From the NCBI RefSeq assembly GCF_009764265.1, contig NZ_RWIR01000080.1, forward strand, positions 62,001 through 126,000: a DNA stretch of 64,000 nucleotides, in the 5' to 3' direction. The notes under the pieces were generated by a model. The model did no database searches, was not told the origin of the DNA, and saw nothing but the letters and a program-made list of their open reading frames with translations. This stretch comes from Pseudomonas sp. PB101 (GTDB taxonomy: Bacteria > Pseudomonadota > Gammaproteobacteria > Pseudomonadales > Pseudomonadaceae). Numbering within the stretch: position 1 is the first letter of the stretch; each line of letters begins with the position of its first letter. A program made the position numbers and the translations under genes. This document shows positions 33,650 through 42,132 of the stretch, piece after piece.

Positions 33650-33865
33650 GATGAATCAGGCCGGTCTCCGGGCTCATGAGTGGCCGCGGGGCCAGACTGT
33701 GCGCCTTCCCGCATCGAATCGACACAGTGGCATAGACACAGCTTTCACTCATTTACCGTTGCGGGGGCAGCGCCGGAATTGCAGGCCTTCGACCAACAGA
33801 AGGACTCGCTCACCGGCTTCCCTGTTTCACTCTGTCGACCCAAGTCACAGAGCACCTGAAACAAG
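33650..33865 (-). promoter_or_regulatory. cobalamin riboswitch
   Basis: On the minus strand, in order: GGTGCTCTG at 33856 (P1/P2 start), AGGGAAGCCGGTGAGCGAG, the conserved B12-box core GCTGCCCCCGCAACGGTAA, and the closing CCGGAGACCGGCC near 33660-33675. These are the hallmarks of the aptamer. It lies between the operon promoter and cobO, so adenosylcobalamin should repress all ten cob genes. The exact expression platform (terminator or SD masking) is not clear. Confidence 0.95.
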
Positions 33866-33871
33866 CCGCGA

Positions 33872-33900
33872 AGGTTAGAGGGTTGGGGGTGGAGCGTCAA
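33872..33900 (-). promoter_or_regulatory. sigma-70 promoter of the cob operon
   Basis: TTGACG (33895-33900), 17-bp spacer, TAACCT (33872-33877) on the minus strand. The predicted start near 33865 puts the riboswitch aptamer at the very 5' end of the message. Confidence 0.75.
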
Positions 33901-34027
33901 TTAAAGCCGGGCGGCCAGCGGCCGAATAACTGTCGTCAATCAAAAAACTGACGTCAATCTTGTGCCTCGCCCTCAGCAGTGATATCAAAGAGCCACAACC
34001 TCACAACACAATAATAAGGGTGAGCCC

Positions 34028-34612
34028 ATGCAAGGCATGATCATCAGCAATCCAAAGCTGGAATTCCTGCGCCCGGTGCTCGAGCGCTGGTTCGAATGCA
34101 TCGACCGCTACAACGCCGTTCGCGGTGATGGCGACACACCCTACTGGCACGACGAAAAAGCCAATCTCGGACTGCTGTCCGCCGCCGCCTGGATGGCCGA
34201 GATGGTCACGCTGCAACAGACGCCCACCCGCAAACAGACCGAAGAAGGCGAACGCAACAGCCGCGCCGACCTGCTCCTCGCCTCGGCCGAAACCCGCGCC
34301 TACATCCAGACCAGCCAACGCTGGCCACGGGTCAACAGCCTCAACCTGACCCAGGCCCTGCTCGACATCGCCAGCGATGCGAAGCGCCTGAGCCACGCCA
34401 GCGACCTGAAACTCGGTTGCCTGTTCGTCGCCCCGCAAAAAGCCCAGCAAGGCGCAACACCGGAAGAACTGCAGGACATGGTCGACGACCTGCAAAAGGA
34501 ACACACCTGCGCGGTCGCCTGGTATTTCCCGTATGCCTACCGCAAGTTGCGCAACGAAGCCGGCAACTATCACCCAGGCATTGCCGTGCTGTTCAAGGAA
34601 GCACGCGGCTAA
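34028..34612 (+). CDS. uncharacterised 194-aa protein
   Basis: 194 aa, no signal peptide. Rich in helices, with several Trp and acidic/basic pairs, and a run QTPTRKQTEEGERNSRADLLL. The second half contains LKLGCLFVAPQKAQQG and AWYFPYAYRKLRNEAGNYHPG. I do not recognise a family. AAGG 8 nt before the ATG, and a good high-GC codon bias, support it as real. It precedes the sorbosone-dehydrogenase-like gene in the same direction by 66 bp, and diverges from the cob operon, whose promoter lies about 130 bp away. Confidence 0.75.
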   Translation: MQGMIISNPKLEFLRPVLERWFECIDRYNAVRGDGDTPYWHDEKANLGLLSAAAWMAEMVTLQQTPTRKQTEEGERNSRADLLLASAETRAYIQTSQRWPRVNSLNLTQALLDIASDAKRLSHASDLKLGCLFVAPQKAQQGATPEELQDMVDDLQKEHTCAVAWYFPYAYRKLRNEAGNYHPGIAVLFKEARG

Positions 34613-34678
34613 GGGTTGAACCATCGCACGGCAACGCTTCTCTATGATTAGAACAAGGCATTCATAGGGAACATCAGC

Positions 34679-35992
34679 ATGCGCACGATCCCGCTCGTTC
34701 TCGTTATCGCGCTCTCCGGAGGGCTTGCCGCTTGTGGTGAGACCTCCAGACTGCAAGTCTCCGACGGCACCGGCCCGTCACCTCAACTGCCCGAACCCAA
34801 CAAGACCCTGGTTCCGACCCTGAACATCGCACCGGCCATCGGCTGGCCGCAGGGTGCGAAACCCGTCGCTGCCACGGGTACTCAAGTGGCAGCGTTTGCC
34901 GAAGACCTGGATCACCCGCGCTGGCTTTATGTGCTGCCCAATGGCGACGTATTGGTGGCGGAAACCAACGCACCGCCCAAACCCGAGGACGGCAAAGGCA
35001 TTCGCGGCTGGGTGATGAAAAAAGTCATGGGCCGTGCCGGGGCTACGGTGCCGAGCCCGAACCGCATCACCCTGCTGCGCGACAAGGACCACGATGGCGT
35101 CGCGGAAACCCGCACGGTGTTTGTGCAAAACCTCAATTCACCCTTTGGCATGACGCTGGTCGGCAATGACCTGTACGTGGCCGATACCGATCGCCTTGTG
35201 CGCTTTCACTATGAAAATGGCGATACGCAGATCAAATCTCCACCGATCAAGGTGATCGACCTGCCGGGTGGCCCGCTGAATCACCACTGGACCAAAAACG
35301 TCATCGCCAGCAAGGACGGCAGCAAGCTCTACGTCACCGTGGGTTCCAACAGCAACGTCGCGGAAAACGGCATGGACAAGGAAGAAGGTCGCGCCGCGAT
35401 CTGGGAAGTGGACCGTGCCACCGGGCAGCACCGGATCTTCGCCTCCGGCCTGCGCAACCCCAACGGAATGGCCTGGGAGCCGAGCACTGGCGCGCTATGG
35501 ACCGCGGTCAACGAACGGGATGAAATCGGCAGCGACCTGGTGCCAGACTACATCACCTCGGTCAAGGACGGCGGCTTCTATGGCTGGCCCTTCAGTTACT
35601 ACGGCCAGCATGTCGATATTCGTGTCGAGCCGCAAAACCCCGAACTGGTGGCCAAGGCCATCGCCCCGGACTACGCCGTCGGCCCGCACACGGCGTCACT
35701 GGGGCTGACCTTTGCGCAAAACAGCAAGCTGCCGGCACCGTTCACCCAAGGCGCGTTCATCGGCCAGCACGGCTCGTGGAACCGCAAGCCCCACAGCGGC
35801 TACAAAGTGATTTTCGTGCCGTTCAGCGCTGGCAAACCTGCGGGGAAACCGGTTGAAGTACTCACCGGCTTCCTCAACGACAAGGAACAAGCCATGGGCC
35901 GACCGGTAGGCGTGGTGATCGACCAGCAGGGCGATCTGCTGGTGGCCGATGATGTGGGGAACAAGGTGTGGCGGGTGTCGGCGGCCAGATGA
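34679..35992 (+). CDS. PQQ-type sorbosone dehydrogenase-like beta-propeller lipoprotein
   Basis: 437 aa. Lipobox LAAC with Cys20, after MRTIPLVLVIALSGGLAAC. The mature part is a glucose/sorbosone dehydrogenase beta-propeller: IRTLLR-like blades, GGPLNHHWTKNVI, FASGLRNPNGMAWEP with Arg-Asn, and GQHGSWNRKPHSGYKV. Family members oxidise aldose sugars or sorbosone with PQQ and Ca2+, in the periplasm. The substrate here is unknown, and PQQ dependence is inferred from the fold. AGGGAA precedes the ATG. It converges on the DUF1120 gene across a long hairpin. Confidence 0.9.
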   Translation: MRTIPLVLVIALSGGLAACGETSRLQVSDGTGPSPQLPEPNKTLVPTLNIAPAIGWPQGAKPVAATGTQVAAFAEDLDHPRWLYVLPNGDVLVAETNAPPKPEDGKGIRGWVMKKVMGRAGATVPSPNRITLLRDKDHDGVAETRTVFVQNLNSPFGMTLVGNDLYVADTDRLVRFHYENGDTQIKSPPIKVIDLPGGPLNHHWTKNVIASKDGSKLYVTVGSNSNVAENGMDKEEGRAAIWEVDRATGQHRIFASGLRNPNGMAWEPSTGALWTAVNERDEIGSDLVPDYITSVKDGGFYGWPFSYYGQHVDIRVEPQNPELVAKAIAPDYAVGPHTASLGLTFAQNSKLPAPFTQGAFIGQHGSWNRKPHSGYKVIFVPFSAGKPAGKPVEVLTGFLNDKEQAMGRPVGVVIDQQGDLLVADDVGNKVWRVSAAR

Positions 35993-36054
35993 ACGAAAAA
36001 AGTGCGGTGTCGGCAGCTACCGGTGGATGCTCTGGAGAAATGACAGTCAGCGGT

Positions 36055-36089
36055 GAACCAGTCAGCGGTTTTGACACCGTGACTGGTTC
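36055..36089. terminator. convergent hairpin, terminator candidate
   Basis: A stem of GAACCAGTCA/TGACTGGTTC plus an inner CGGT/ACCG (14 bp in total, one bulge) between the two converging genes. No T-run follows on either side, so termination is uncertain. CAGTCAGCGGT is also repeated directly within it. Confidence 0.5.
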
Positions 36090-36101
36090 AGCACCGGGGA
36101 C

Positions 36102-36722
36102 TTACAGGTACTTCATTTCAAATGTCGCCGAGCCGTCCATGACGACTTCGTCGGTCAGGGTCAGGCTGTCGGCGGGGGCGATGAGGGTCCACACCTCGAA
36201 ATCCATCGTGAGGTCTGCCACCGCAATCGGCACACTAGAGTCGGTGGCCGAACCAACTGACAGAAGGTACCCGGGGCTGGTGACCGGAGTTCTGTTCCAG
36301 GTCGCACCGCCGTCGTCGGAATCGATCGCCTGTGCCGGCTGCCCATCCGCCAAAGCGTTTTTGACCGCCACCTGAACGTACCCCAGTTTTTCCCCATCGT
36401 CGGTCAATCCCAGGCCAAACATACCCGACACTATTCCCGTACCGGCACGATTATCGATGGGGTCCAGTGCGAACCGAGCTGGTGCATCACAAGCCACGGT
36501 CAATTGCAGGGGGTGCTTGCCGACTAGAGTCGACCTGGTTGGATTGAGGTCCCCTGCCGAGATCTTGCCGTTGTACACGAGACCGCCGTTCGACAGGCTC
36601 GGTGTACACGCAACCGGAGTGATGATGCCGGTGACCGTCAGGTTCGTACTGGAGGCAGCGAAAGCACAAGTCGCTCCCGCGAGAAGGAATGCGCTGCCAA
36701 GTAGGGTCAGTGTCTTTTTCAT
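36102..36722 (-). CDS. DUF1120 fimbrial-adhesin-like exported protein
   Basis: 206 aa. Signal peptide cleaved after AFA (MKKTLTLLGSAFLLAGATCAFA). Beta-strand-rich mature part that starts with a TGIITPVACTPSLSNGG strand, typical of DUF1120/pilin-like proteins, with a cysteine pair at about residues 39 and 78 (VACTP, VACDAP). Usually linked to chaperone-usher genes, but here no chaperone or usher is adjacent, so it is an orphan subunit. The end KYL gives the pilin-like last strand. Function in adhesion is an inference. Confidence 0.88.
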   Translation of the reverse strand: MKKTLTLLGSAFLLAGATCAFAASSTNLTVTGIITPVACTPSLSNGGLVYNGKISAGDLNPTRSTLVGKHPLQLTVACDAPARFALDPIDNRAGTGIVSGMFGLGLTDDGEKLGYVQVAVKNALADGQPAQAIDSDDGGATWNRTPVTSPGYLLSVGSATDSSVPIAVADLTMDFEVWTLIAPADSLTLTDEVVMDGSATFEMKYL

Positions 36723-36922
36723 GTACTGCTCTTTGTATTTTCGGTGATTGCAGCTCGAACCAAGACGACCGGACTGCTGGATAAGCGCAATCTAGCGAGC
36801 GGGGCAGAAGGAAGGAATGCAACAAATACGAAAAGGCAGCGCGCTTTGTATCAAAGCACTTTGGGCGCCAGCATGGTATCCAGCTCACGCAGCGTGGGAG
36901 CTGCCGAAGGGAGCTGTTTTTT

Positions 36923-37093
36923 TCACAAGGACACTTGGCGTTTACGATACAACGTCAATCCGTCGCCTAACGGCAATAACGACAAATCCACCCTTGCATC
37001 GCTCCTCAAGGCACGACTGAGCGCCTGGATGGCGCAGGTGCCGACTTCGAGCAAGCGCCTGGCGCCCGTCAGTTCGAACAACAGCTCCAGACG
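36923..37093 (-). pseudogene. relic of a SAM-dependent O-methyltransferase
   Basis: Right after the NlpC/P60 stop, the minus strand in frame encodes LELLFELTGARRLLEVGT, the SAM-binding motif I region of family-3 O-methyltransferases, joined straight to ALSRALRSDARVDLSLLPLGDGLTLYRKR, their C-terminal end. The roughly 120 residues between are missing, and no start codon or SD belongs to it. It is a decayed remnant with a large internal deletion. The last codons before TGA are at 36923-36925. Confidence 0.8.
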
Positions 37094-37630
37094 CTACGGG
37101 TTGCGTGCCAGATGCTCAGGCTGCAGAACACGCTTGGCGCTAAGATAGGCTTTTTGCCAATAATTCTTGGACAGACTGTCAAGTTTCACCGTGCCGCCAG
37201 TGGCCGGCGCGTGGACGAAGCGCCCTTCTCCCACGTAGATACCGGCATGGCTGACCTGGGAGCCGCCATTGGTGGCGAAGAAAAGCAGGTCACCGGTTTG
37301 CAGGCCTTCCTTGCCAACGTTCGCCGCCTGCATGGAGATCATCTCGCGAGTGGTGCGCGGCAAGGAAATACCGGCGACATCGCGGTACACGTAGGCGATC
37401 AGGCCGCTGCAATCAAATCCGGAATCCGGCGTATTGCCACCCCAGCGATAAGGGGTGCCCACCAGGCCGAGCGCGCGAAACAGCACGTCTTCCGCCTCGG
37501 GCGAAAATGCTTGCGGGGAGCCAAACACGATGGGGGCGCGAACCACCGGTGCAGGTGGCGGTGTACGGCTGGCGCAGGCACTGAGCAGCGCTGCGAAGAA
37601 CATGATTGCGAGGCGGGCCGACGTCGTCAT
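37094..37630 (-). CDS. NlpC/P60 (C40) cell-wall hydrolase lipoprotein
   Basis: 178 aa. Lipobox LSAC at about residue 19 (MTTSARLAIMFFAALLSAC). NlpC/P60 domain at about 55-165 with catalytic Cys in DSGFDCSGL and His in VSHAGIYVGEGRFVHAPA. Role: cleaves peptide cross-links or stems of peptidoglycan. The sister gene 165 bp upstream encodes a close paralogue; both read leftward. AGGA lies about 10 nt upstream of the ATG. Likely outer-membrane-attached, periplasmic-facing. Confidence 0.93.
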   Translation of the reverse strand: MTTSARLAIMFFAALLSACASRTPPPAPVVRAPIVFGSPQAFSPEAEDVLFRALGLVGTPYRWGGNTPDSGFDCSGLIAYVYRDVAGISLPRTTREMISMQAANVGKEGLQTGDLLFFATNGGSQVSHAGIYVGEGRFVHAPATGGTVKLDSLSKNYWQKAYLSAKRVLQPEHLARNP

Positions 37631-37680
37631 AAGCAGAGCATCCTGATCTGGCTGCGGCGTTTTCTGCCGGGAATGCAGAA

Positions 37681-37713
37681 AAGAAAACCGCCTGCGCGGG
37701 GCGCAGGCGGTTT
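37681..37713 (-). terminator. intrinsic terminator of the upstream NlpC/P60 gene
   Basis: A 13-bp stem AAACCGCCTGCGC/GCGCAGGCGGTTT with a 3-nt loop, followed on the minus strand by a T-rich stretch. It separates the two paralogous hydrolase genes into separate units. Confidence 0.85.
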
Positions 37714-37795
37714 GCCATCATTCATATATCAGGATTCTAGCGGTTATATGGCAAACTTCAAGTAAGACTTTAAGTTTGCCTTACAAACTGTGCGC

Positions 37796-38428
37796 TTATT
37801 TGCGAGCGGTGACGATTGGCGACGCGTTAGGTGCCATTGCCAGGGCGCGCTTGGCTTCGATGAAGGTCTTGCTCCAGTAGCTGTCACCCAGGCTGTCGAT
37901 GCGCACACCACCGCTACGGCGGCTGCTGGAGTGGATGAACTGGTTGTCACCCAGGTAGATCCCGGCATGACTGACGCGACCGCGACGGCCGTTGGTTGCG
38001 AAGAACAGCAGGTCACCCGGCTCAAGCTTGCTGCGCGAGACCAGCGGAGCGTCCACGTTGATCATTTCGCGGGTGGAGCGTGGCAGGTTCATGCCCGCTT
38101 CTTCGCGGAACAGGTAGCCGATGAAACCGCTGCAGTCGAAGCCGGCTTCAGAAGTACCGCCGAAACGGTAACGGGTACCGATCAGGGACATGCCACGTTC
38201 GAGGATGCTGTCGGCCAGGACCGGAAGCTGGTAGGACTTGCCGCCAGCGAAGTCGGCGAGTTCCTTTTCGGTAGCCAGCTCTTCCTGAAAGAGAGTGGAA
38301 GACTGGGCGGTAACCGAGTTTTGCACCTGCGGTTGCGGAGCTTGCTGGACCACTGGAGTGTGGGCAGCGCAACCGAACAGCAGGGTGACGAGTGCGAGAG
38401 GCACGAGGGGTGCGAAGCGATTTAGCAT
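37796..38428 (-). CDS. NlpC/P60 (C40) cell-wall hydrolase lipoprotein, second paralogue
   Basis: 210 aa from the ATG at 38428; a GTG two codons earlier is possible. Lipobox LFGC after a short hydrophobic stretch. Catalytic Cys in GFDCSGFIGYLF, His in VSHAGIYLGDNQFIHSSS. An extra N-terminal linker (about residues 25-70) is richer in Q and T than in the sister protein. It has its own terminator. Both paralogues share gene order with hda, PerM and DUF2066. Confidence 0.92.
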   Translation of the reverse strand: MLNRFAPLVPLALVTLLFGCAAHTPVVQQAPQPQVQNSVTAQSSTLFQEELATEKELADFAGGKSYQLPVLADSILERGMSLIGTRYRFGGTSEAGFDCSGFIGYLFREEAGMNLPRSTREMINVDAPLVSRSKLEPGDLLFFATNGRRGRVSHAGIYLGDNQFIHSSSRRSGGVRIDSLGDSYWSKTFIEAKRALAMAPNASPIVTARK

Positions 38429-38649
38429 GGGCACGACCGTGGCTGAAGTTGTAAAGAAGTCGAGACTATGCCCGCTATCAAACCCATTTGCAAATTCAAT
38501 CGAACTTTTTGTGACTTCCCGGTTTCTCGATTACATCTAAGCGCTTAAGCCTATTTTAAATATGTGCGCAGCCTGCAACCTGGCAGGAAAGCGGGATTTC
38601 TGGCGCCTGAAATATGCCAAACCCATTAAAACCAACGGTTTCAGCGGGG

Positions 38650-39354
38650 TTACCAGCCGAGGGTTTCTTTCAGAAACGGGATCGTCAGCTTGCGCTGAGC
38701 CTGGAGGGAGGCCTGGTCGAGACGCTCGAGCAACTCGAACAGCGCACTCATGCTGCGGGTACCGCGGGTCAAGATGAAATGCCCGACCTCGTCGGTCAGG
38801 TGCAGCCCGCGACGGGAGGCGCGCAATTGCAGGGCACGCAGTTTGTCCTCGTCGGACAGCGGGCGCATCTGGAAGATCAAGGCCAGGGTCAGGCGCGACT
38901 TGAGGTCCGCCAGCTTCACCGGCAACTCGCGCGGGGATGTCGACGCGGCAATCAACAAGCGCCGGCCGCTGTCGCGCAGGCGATTGAACAGGTGGAACAG
39001 CGCCTCTTCCCAGTCCGCCTTGCCGGCAACCGCCTGCAAGTCATCGAGACAGACCAGTTCGTACTGTTCAAGGTTATCGAGGATCTCAATGCCGCGATCG
39101 AGCAGCTCGGCCAGCGGCAGGTACACCGCAGGCTCGCCCAATTGCTCGAAGCGCAGGCAGGCAGCCTGCAACAGGTGCGTACGCCCTACTCCATCCTTGC
39201 CCCAAAGATAGATCAGGCTTTCGGTCCAGCCGGCGTCGGCTTCGCATAGCCGCTCGACATAGCCGAGTGCAGCGGCATTGGCGCCTGGGTAGTAGTTGAT
39301 AAAGGTGGCGTCGTCACGCAGACGCACACCTAGGGGCAGCTGAATCGGTTTCAT
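38650..39354 (-). CDS. hda: DnaA regulatory inactivator Hda
   Basis: 234 aa, AAA+ protein related to DnaA domain III without its DNA-binding domain. The Walker-type GKDGVGRTHLLQA, YELVCLDDLQAV (Walker B), and FILTRGTRSMSALFELLERLD (sensor/box region) are present. It activates ATP hydrolysis by DnaA when tied to the beta clamp; the N-terminal MKPIQLPLGVRL carries the clamp-binding QLPLGV motif. Length matches the family. Leftward, 230 nt downstream of the PerM-type gene. Confidence 0.96.
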   Translation of the reverse strand: MKPIQLPLGVRLRDDATFINYYPGANAAALGYVERLCEADAGWTESLIYLWGKDGVGRTHLLQAACLRFEQLGEPAVYLPLAELLDRGIEILDNLEQYELVCLDDLQAVAGKADWEEALFHLFNRLRDSGRRLLIAASTSPRELPVKLADLKSRLTLALIFQMRPLSDEDKLRALQLRASRRGLHLTDEVGHFILTRGTRSMSALFELLERLDQASLQAQRKLTIPFLKETLGW

Positions 39355-39584
39355 GCTGACTGAACAGTTCCAAAGGAACCGTTAGTGGCCTCTGTGTAAA
39401 GTTTGCGAAGTTTATACCCGTGAAGCGGGCCGCACAATGCGACAGACCACAAGCAAAATCAAAGGTTTGCGTTAATGCACCGGTTTTATGACAGTTTCTT
39501 TGGCGGCGCATGTGACAGTCACCCGATGCAAACAGGCTGACCCGGCGTGAACCCGGGCAGCCGGCAAGCGTCCGTCGACACCCC

Positions 39585-40658
39585 TTACAGCTCCACCTCG
39601 TCGACCCCGCCGTAGATCTCGGAGTCCTTATACAAATCATGCACATGACGCACCAGCACCATGATCACCGCGGCGACCGGCAATGCCAGTAGCACACCGG
39701 TGAAGCCAAACAGCTCGCCCCCGGCCAGGATCGAGAAAATCACCGCCACCGGGTGCAGGCCGATCCGGTCACCGACCAGCAACGGCGTCAGCACCATGCC
39801 CTCCAGCGCCTGGCCGACCATGAACACCGCGACAATGCCGAGCATCGGGTACAGATCGCCACCAAACTGGAACAGCCCTGCAATCAGCGCCGCGCCGATA
39901 CCGATGATAAATCCCATGTACGGCACGATCGCCGCCAGCCCTGCAATCAGGCCGATCAGCAAGCCCAGCTCCAGCCCGACCAGCATCAGGCCGGCCGCGT
40001 AGATCACTCCCAGGGCCACCATGACCAGCAGCTGTCCGCGAACGAAGGCCCCGAGCACCTCATGGCATTCACCTGCCAGCGACACCGCACGCTCTTCACG
40101 ATCGCGGGGCAGCAAGCTGCGGATCTTGGCCATCATCAGGTCCCAATCGCGCAACAGGTAGAAGCTCACCACCGGAATCAACACCAGATTCGCCAGCCAG
40201 CCAATCAATGCAAGGCCCGAGGCCGTAGCATGACTGAGCACCACCCCGACAACATCGGTGGTCTGACTCATATGCTCGCTGATGGCCGCCTTGAGCTTGT
40301 CGAACTTCCAGAAGCCTTCCGACAGGCCGAACTTCGATTGCGCCCAGGGCAACGCCGTGTGCTGCAGCCAATCGAGCATCTGCGGGGCCAACTCATACAA
40401 ACGAAACAGCTGGCGAGCGAGCAGCGGCACCAGGACCAGCAGCAGCGCGGTAAAGATCAGGGTAAACAGCGTAAACACCGCCACTACACCCCAGGTTCGC
40501 GACAGCCCCGCCTTCTCCAGTCGATCCACCAGCGGGTCGAAGAGGTAAGCCAACAGCAGCGCCACCAGGAACGGCGTCAGGATCGGATGCAACAACCATA
40601 CAAACGCGCAAAGCAGGACCACCCCACCGAGCCAGAACCAACGCCGCGAATCGGCCAT
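39585..40658 (-). CDS. AI-2E/PerM-family membrane transporter
   Basis: 357 aa from the ATG at 40658 (GGAG 6 nt upstream; a 4-residue upstream start is rejected). About eight helices, family motifs LAYLFDPLVDRLEKAGLSRTWGVV and PYMGFIIGIGAALIAGLFQF, then a conserved C-terminal half. Members are proposed efflux or exchange carriers (AI-2 exporter TqsA, PerM); the substrate is not settled. It lies 36 nt after the DUF2066 gene and probably shares a transcript with it. The link to hda is typical in Pseudomonas. Confidence 0.9.
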   Translation of the reverse strand: MADSRRWFWLGGVVLLCAFVWLLHPILTPFLVALLLAYLFDPLVDRLEKAGLSRTWGVVAVFTLFTLIFTALLLVLVPLLARQLFRLYELAPQMLDWLQHTALPWAQSKFGLSEGFWKFDKLKAAISEHMSQTTDVVGVVLSHATASGLALIGWLANLVLIPVVSFYLLRDWDLMMAKIRSLLPRDREERAVSLAGECHEVLGAFVRGQLLVMVALGVIYAAGLMLVGLELGLLIGLIAGLAAIVPYMGFIIGIGAALIAGLFQFGGDLYPMLGIVAVFMVGQALEGMVLTPLLVGDRIGLHPVAVIFSILAGGELFGFTGVLLALPVAAVIMVLVRHVHDLYKDSEIYGGVDEVEL

Positions 40659-40694
40659 GAACCACTCCATTGCTTCTATATAAAGAAAGAAAAA

Positions 40695-41747
40695 CTACCA
40701 GCGAAAACGCAGTTGCGGTGTCGGGGCCGGTGCCGGGGCAGGCGCGGCACCAGGGACGGCAGGCTGAACCGGCACGGCCGGAGCCGGGGTTTGACCCGCC
40801 GGTGTTTCCTGCAGCCTTGCCAGCGACAGTTGTGCACGCAACTGCTCGGTACTGCCATTGACCCGGTAGACGATCCGGTCGCCGTCGACGCTTTGCACAC
40901 GCCCGCCGAATGGCTCCAGCAAGCGGCCAAGGGACGCATAATGCTCAAGGTTCATGCCCTGCACTTCCAGCAATTGCGCGCTCGAAGCACCAGGCTTGGC
41001 GACGAACCGCGGCGCCAGGCGCTCGTTGACCGCCAGCATCACCGCATCGGCCACGGCGGCCTGATCGGCGCCCTGCACGGTGCCGGCCTCTTTTTTATCC
41101 CCCAGCCACAATTGCCACTTGGCCTGCCACTGCCCGCCCTCTTCCTTGGCGTGTACAGCAAGCAGGGCGTCGGCGTTGTAGCGTTCCGATGCCGCCTGCA
41201 ACGGCGCGGGATCCGTGCCCTCAAGATTCGGCGCGGTCGCGACGATCTGCTCGTTCAGGTCCGCCAACGGCAAACGCAATGGCAAGCCACGGTGTTGCGC
41301 CGCCCGACGCAGCGGCACCGCGCTGGCCTGACCGTCGCCGACCAGGCTTGAACCCTCGGTGGAATCGTTCAGCCACCATCCGAGGATCGACGGCCGATTG
41401 GCCCCCCACATGGCCAGGCCGGCGCGGCGCAAGGCTTGCTCGGTGGTGCCGGGATCGAAATCGACTTTCAGGACTTCCGGCGGCCCGGCTTCGAAGCCGT
41501 ATTGGCTGATGATCTGTTGCGGGTCTTTGCGAATCGCGGCCAGCCCCGGACTTTGAGCGGCCTTGGGGTCGCCGGTCAGGCGCAGCACCAACGTGTCCAA
41601 CGCGCGTATGGTCGCCTGTTCACGCTCCTCGGGCGACTGGCCATTCACCGGCTCGCGCACCTGATAAAGGCCTTTGACGGTTTCGGCATGGCAAACCAGA
41701 CTGACCCATGACAAACAACCCACAAGCAAGAATTTACAAAAACGCAT
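40695..41747 (-). CDS. DUF2066 exported protein
   Basis: 350 aa from the ATG at 41747; longer upstream readings are unlikely. Signal peptide MRFCKFLLVGCLSWVSLVCHA. The mature part is the DUF2066 domain (about 25-310), followed by a low-complexity Pro/Ala tail (TPAPAVPVQ...) of about 35 residues ending in LRFRW. Biochemical role unknown. It is conserved beside purMN, hda and PerM in Pseudomonas, but no partnership is shown. Divergent from purM, sharing the 385-bp region in between. Confidence 0.88.
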   Translation of the reverse strand: MRFCKFLLVGCLSWVSLVCHAETVKGLYQVREPVNGQSPEEREQATIRALDTLVLRLTGDPKAAQSPGLAAIRKDPQQIISQYGFEAGPPEVLKVDFDPGTTEQALRRAGLAMWGANRPSILGWWLNDSTEGSSLVGDGQASAVPLRRAAQHRGLPLRLPLADLNEQIVATAPNLEGTDPAPLQAASERYNADALLAVHAKEEGGQWQAKWQLWLGDKKEAGTVQGADQAAVADAVMLAVNERLAPRFVAKPGASSAQLLEVQGMNLEHYASLGRLLEPFGGRVQSVDGDRIVYRVNGSTEQLRAQLSLARLQETPAGQTPAPAVPVQPAVPGAAPAPAPAPTPQLRFRW

Positions 41748-42132
41748 GGAAGATTCCTGACGACAAGAGCGGCTGGAACAGACCGCATGAAGACGATCGA
41801 GCAAGGCTGTGACCATCGCCCGACGCAAAACATTCACGCGTCCCGGGTAAGTTTTCGCACTGTCATAACGATAGACGGTTAATCGCGATACCTTATACAG
41901 CCATGCAGGATGCCACCGACACCGCGCATCGACGGTTTTTTTTGAACGGATATGGCCCTGCTGTCGGCCTGAGGATGGCCGCTGCGGCTCAAGCCTGATA
42001 AAATCGCGCGCCTTCGCAGACCGGCAACAGCCGGGCACCCTCGAAATTCGCGTGAGGCAATCGCCTTCGTCGATTTCGGCGGCCCCGCTGAACTCGGTCG
42101 TTACCCCTGAATCCCCCCTAAAGGCCTGGATC
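41748..42132. other. 385-bp divergent region DUF2066 / purM
   Basis: No protein gene supported. A TAAAAT -10-like box (41998-42003, in GATAAAATC) faces purM, giving a leader of about 125 nt before the ATG. No PurR-like palindrome or known riboswitch motif is evident; in Pseudomonas purine genes have no PurR. A T7 run at 41937-41943 sits in an AT-rich patch. Confidence 0.5.

Noticed and set aside
36487..36888. 133-aa minus-strand frame over the DUF1120 gene start
   Set aside because: Out-of-frame shadow of the real gene and its leader.
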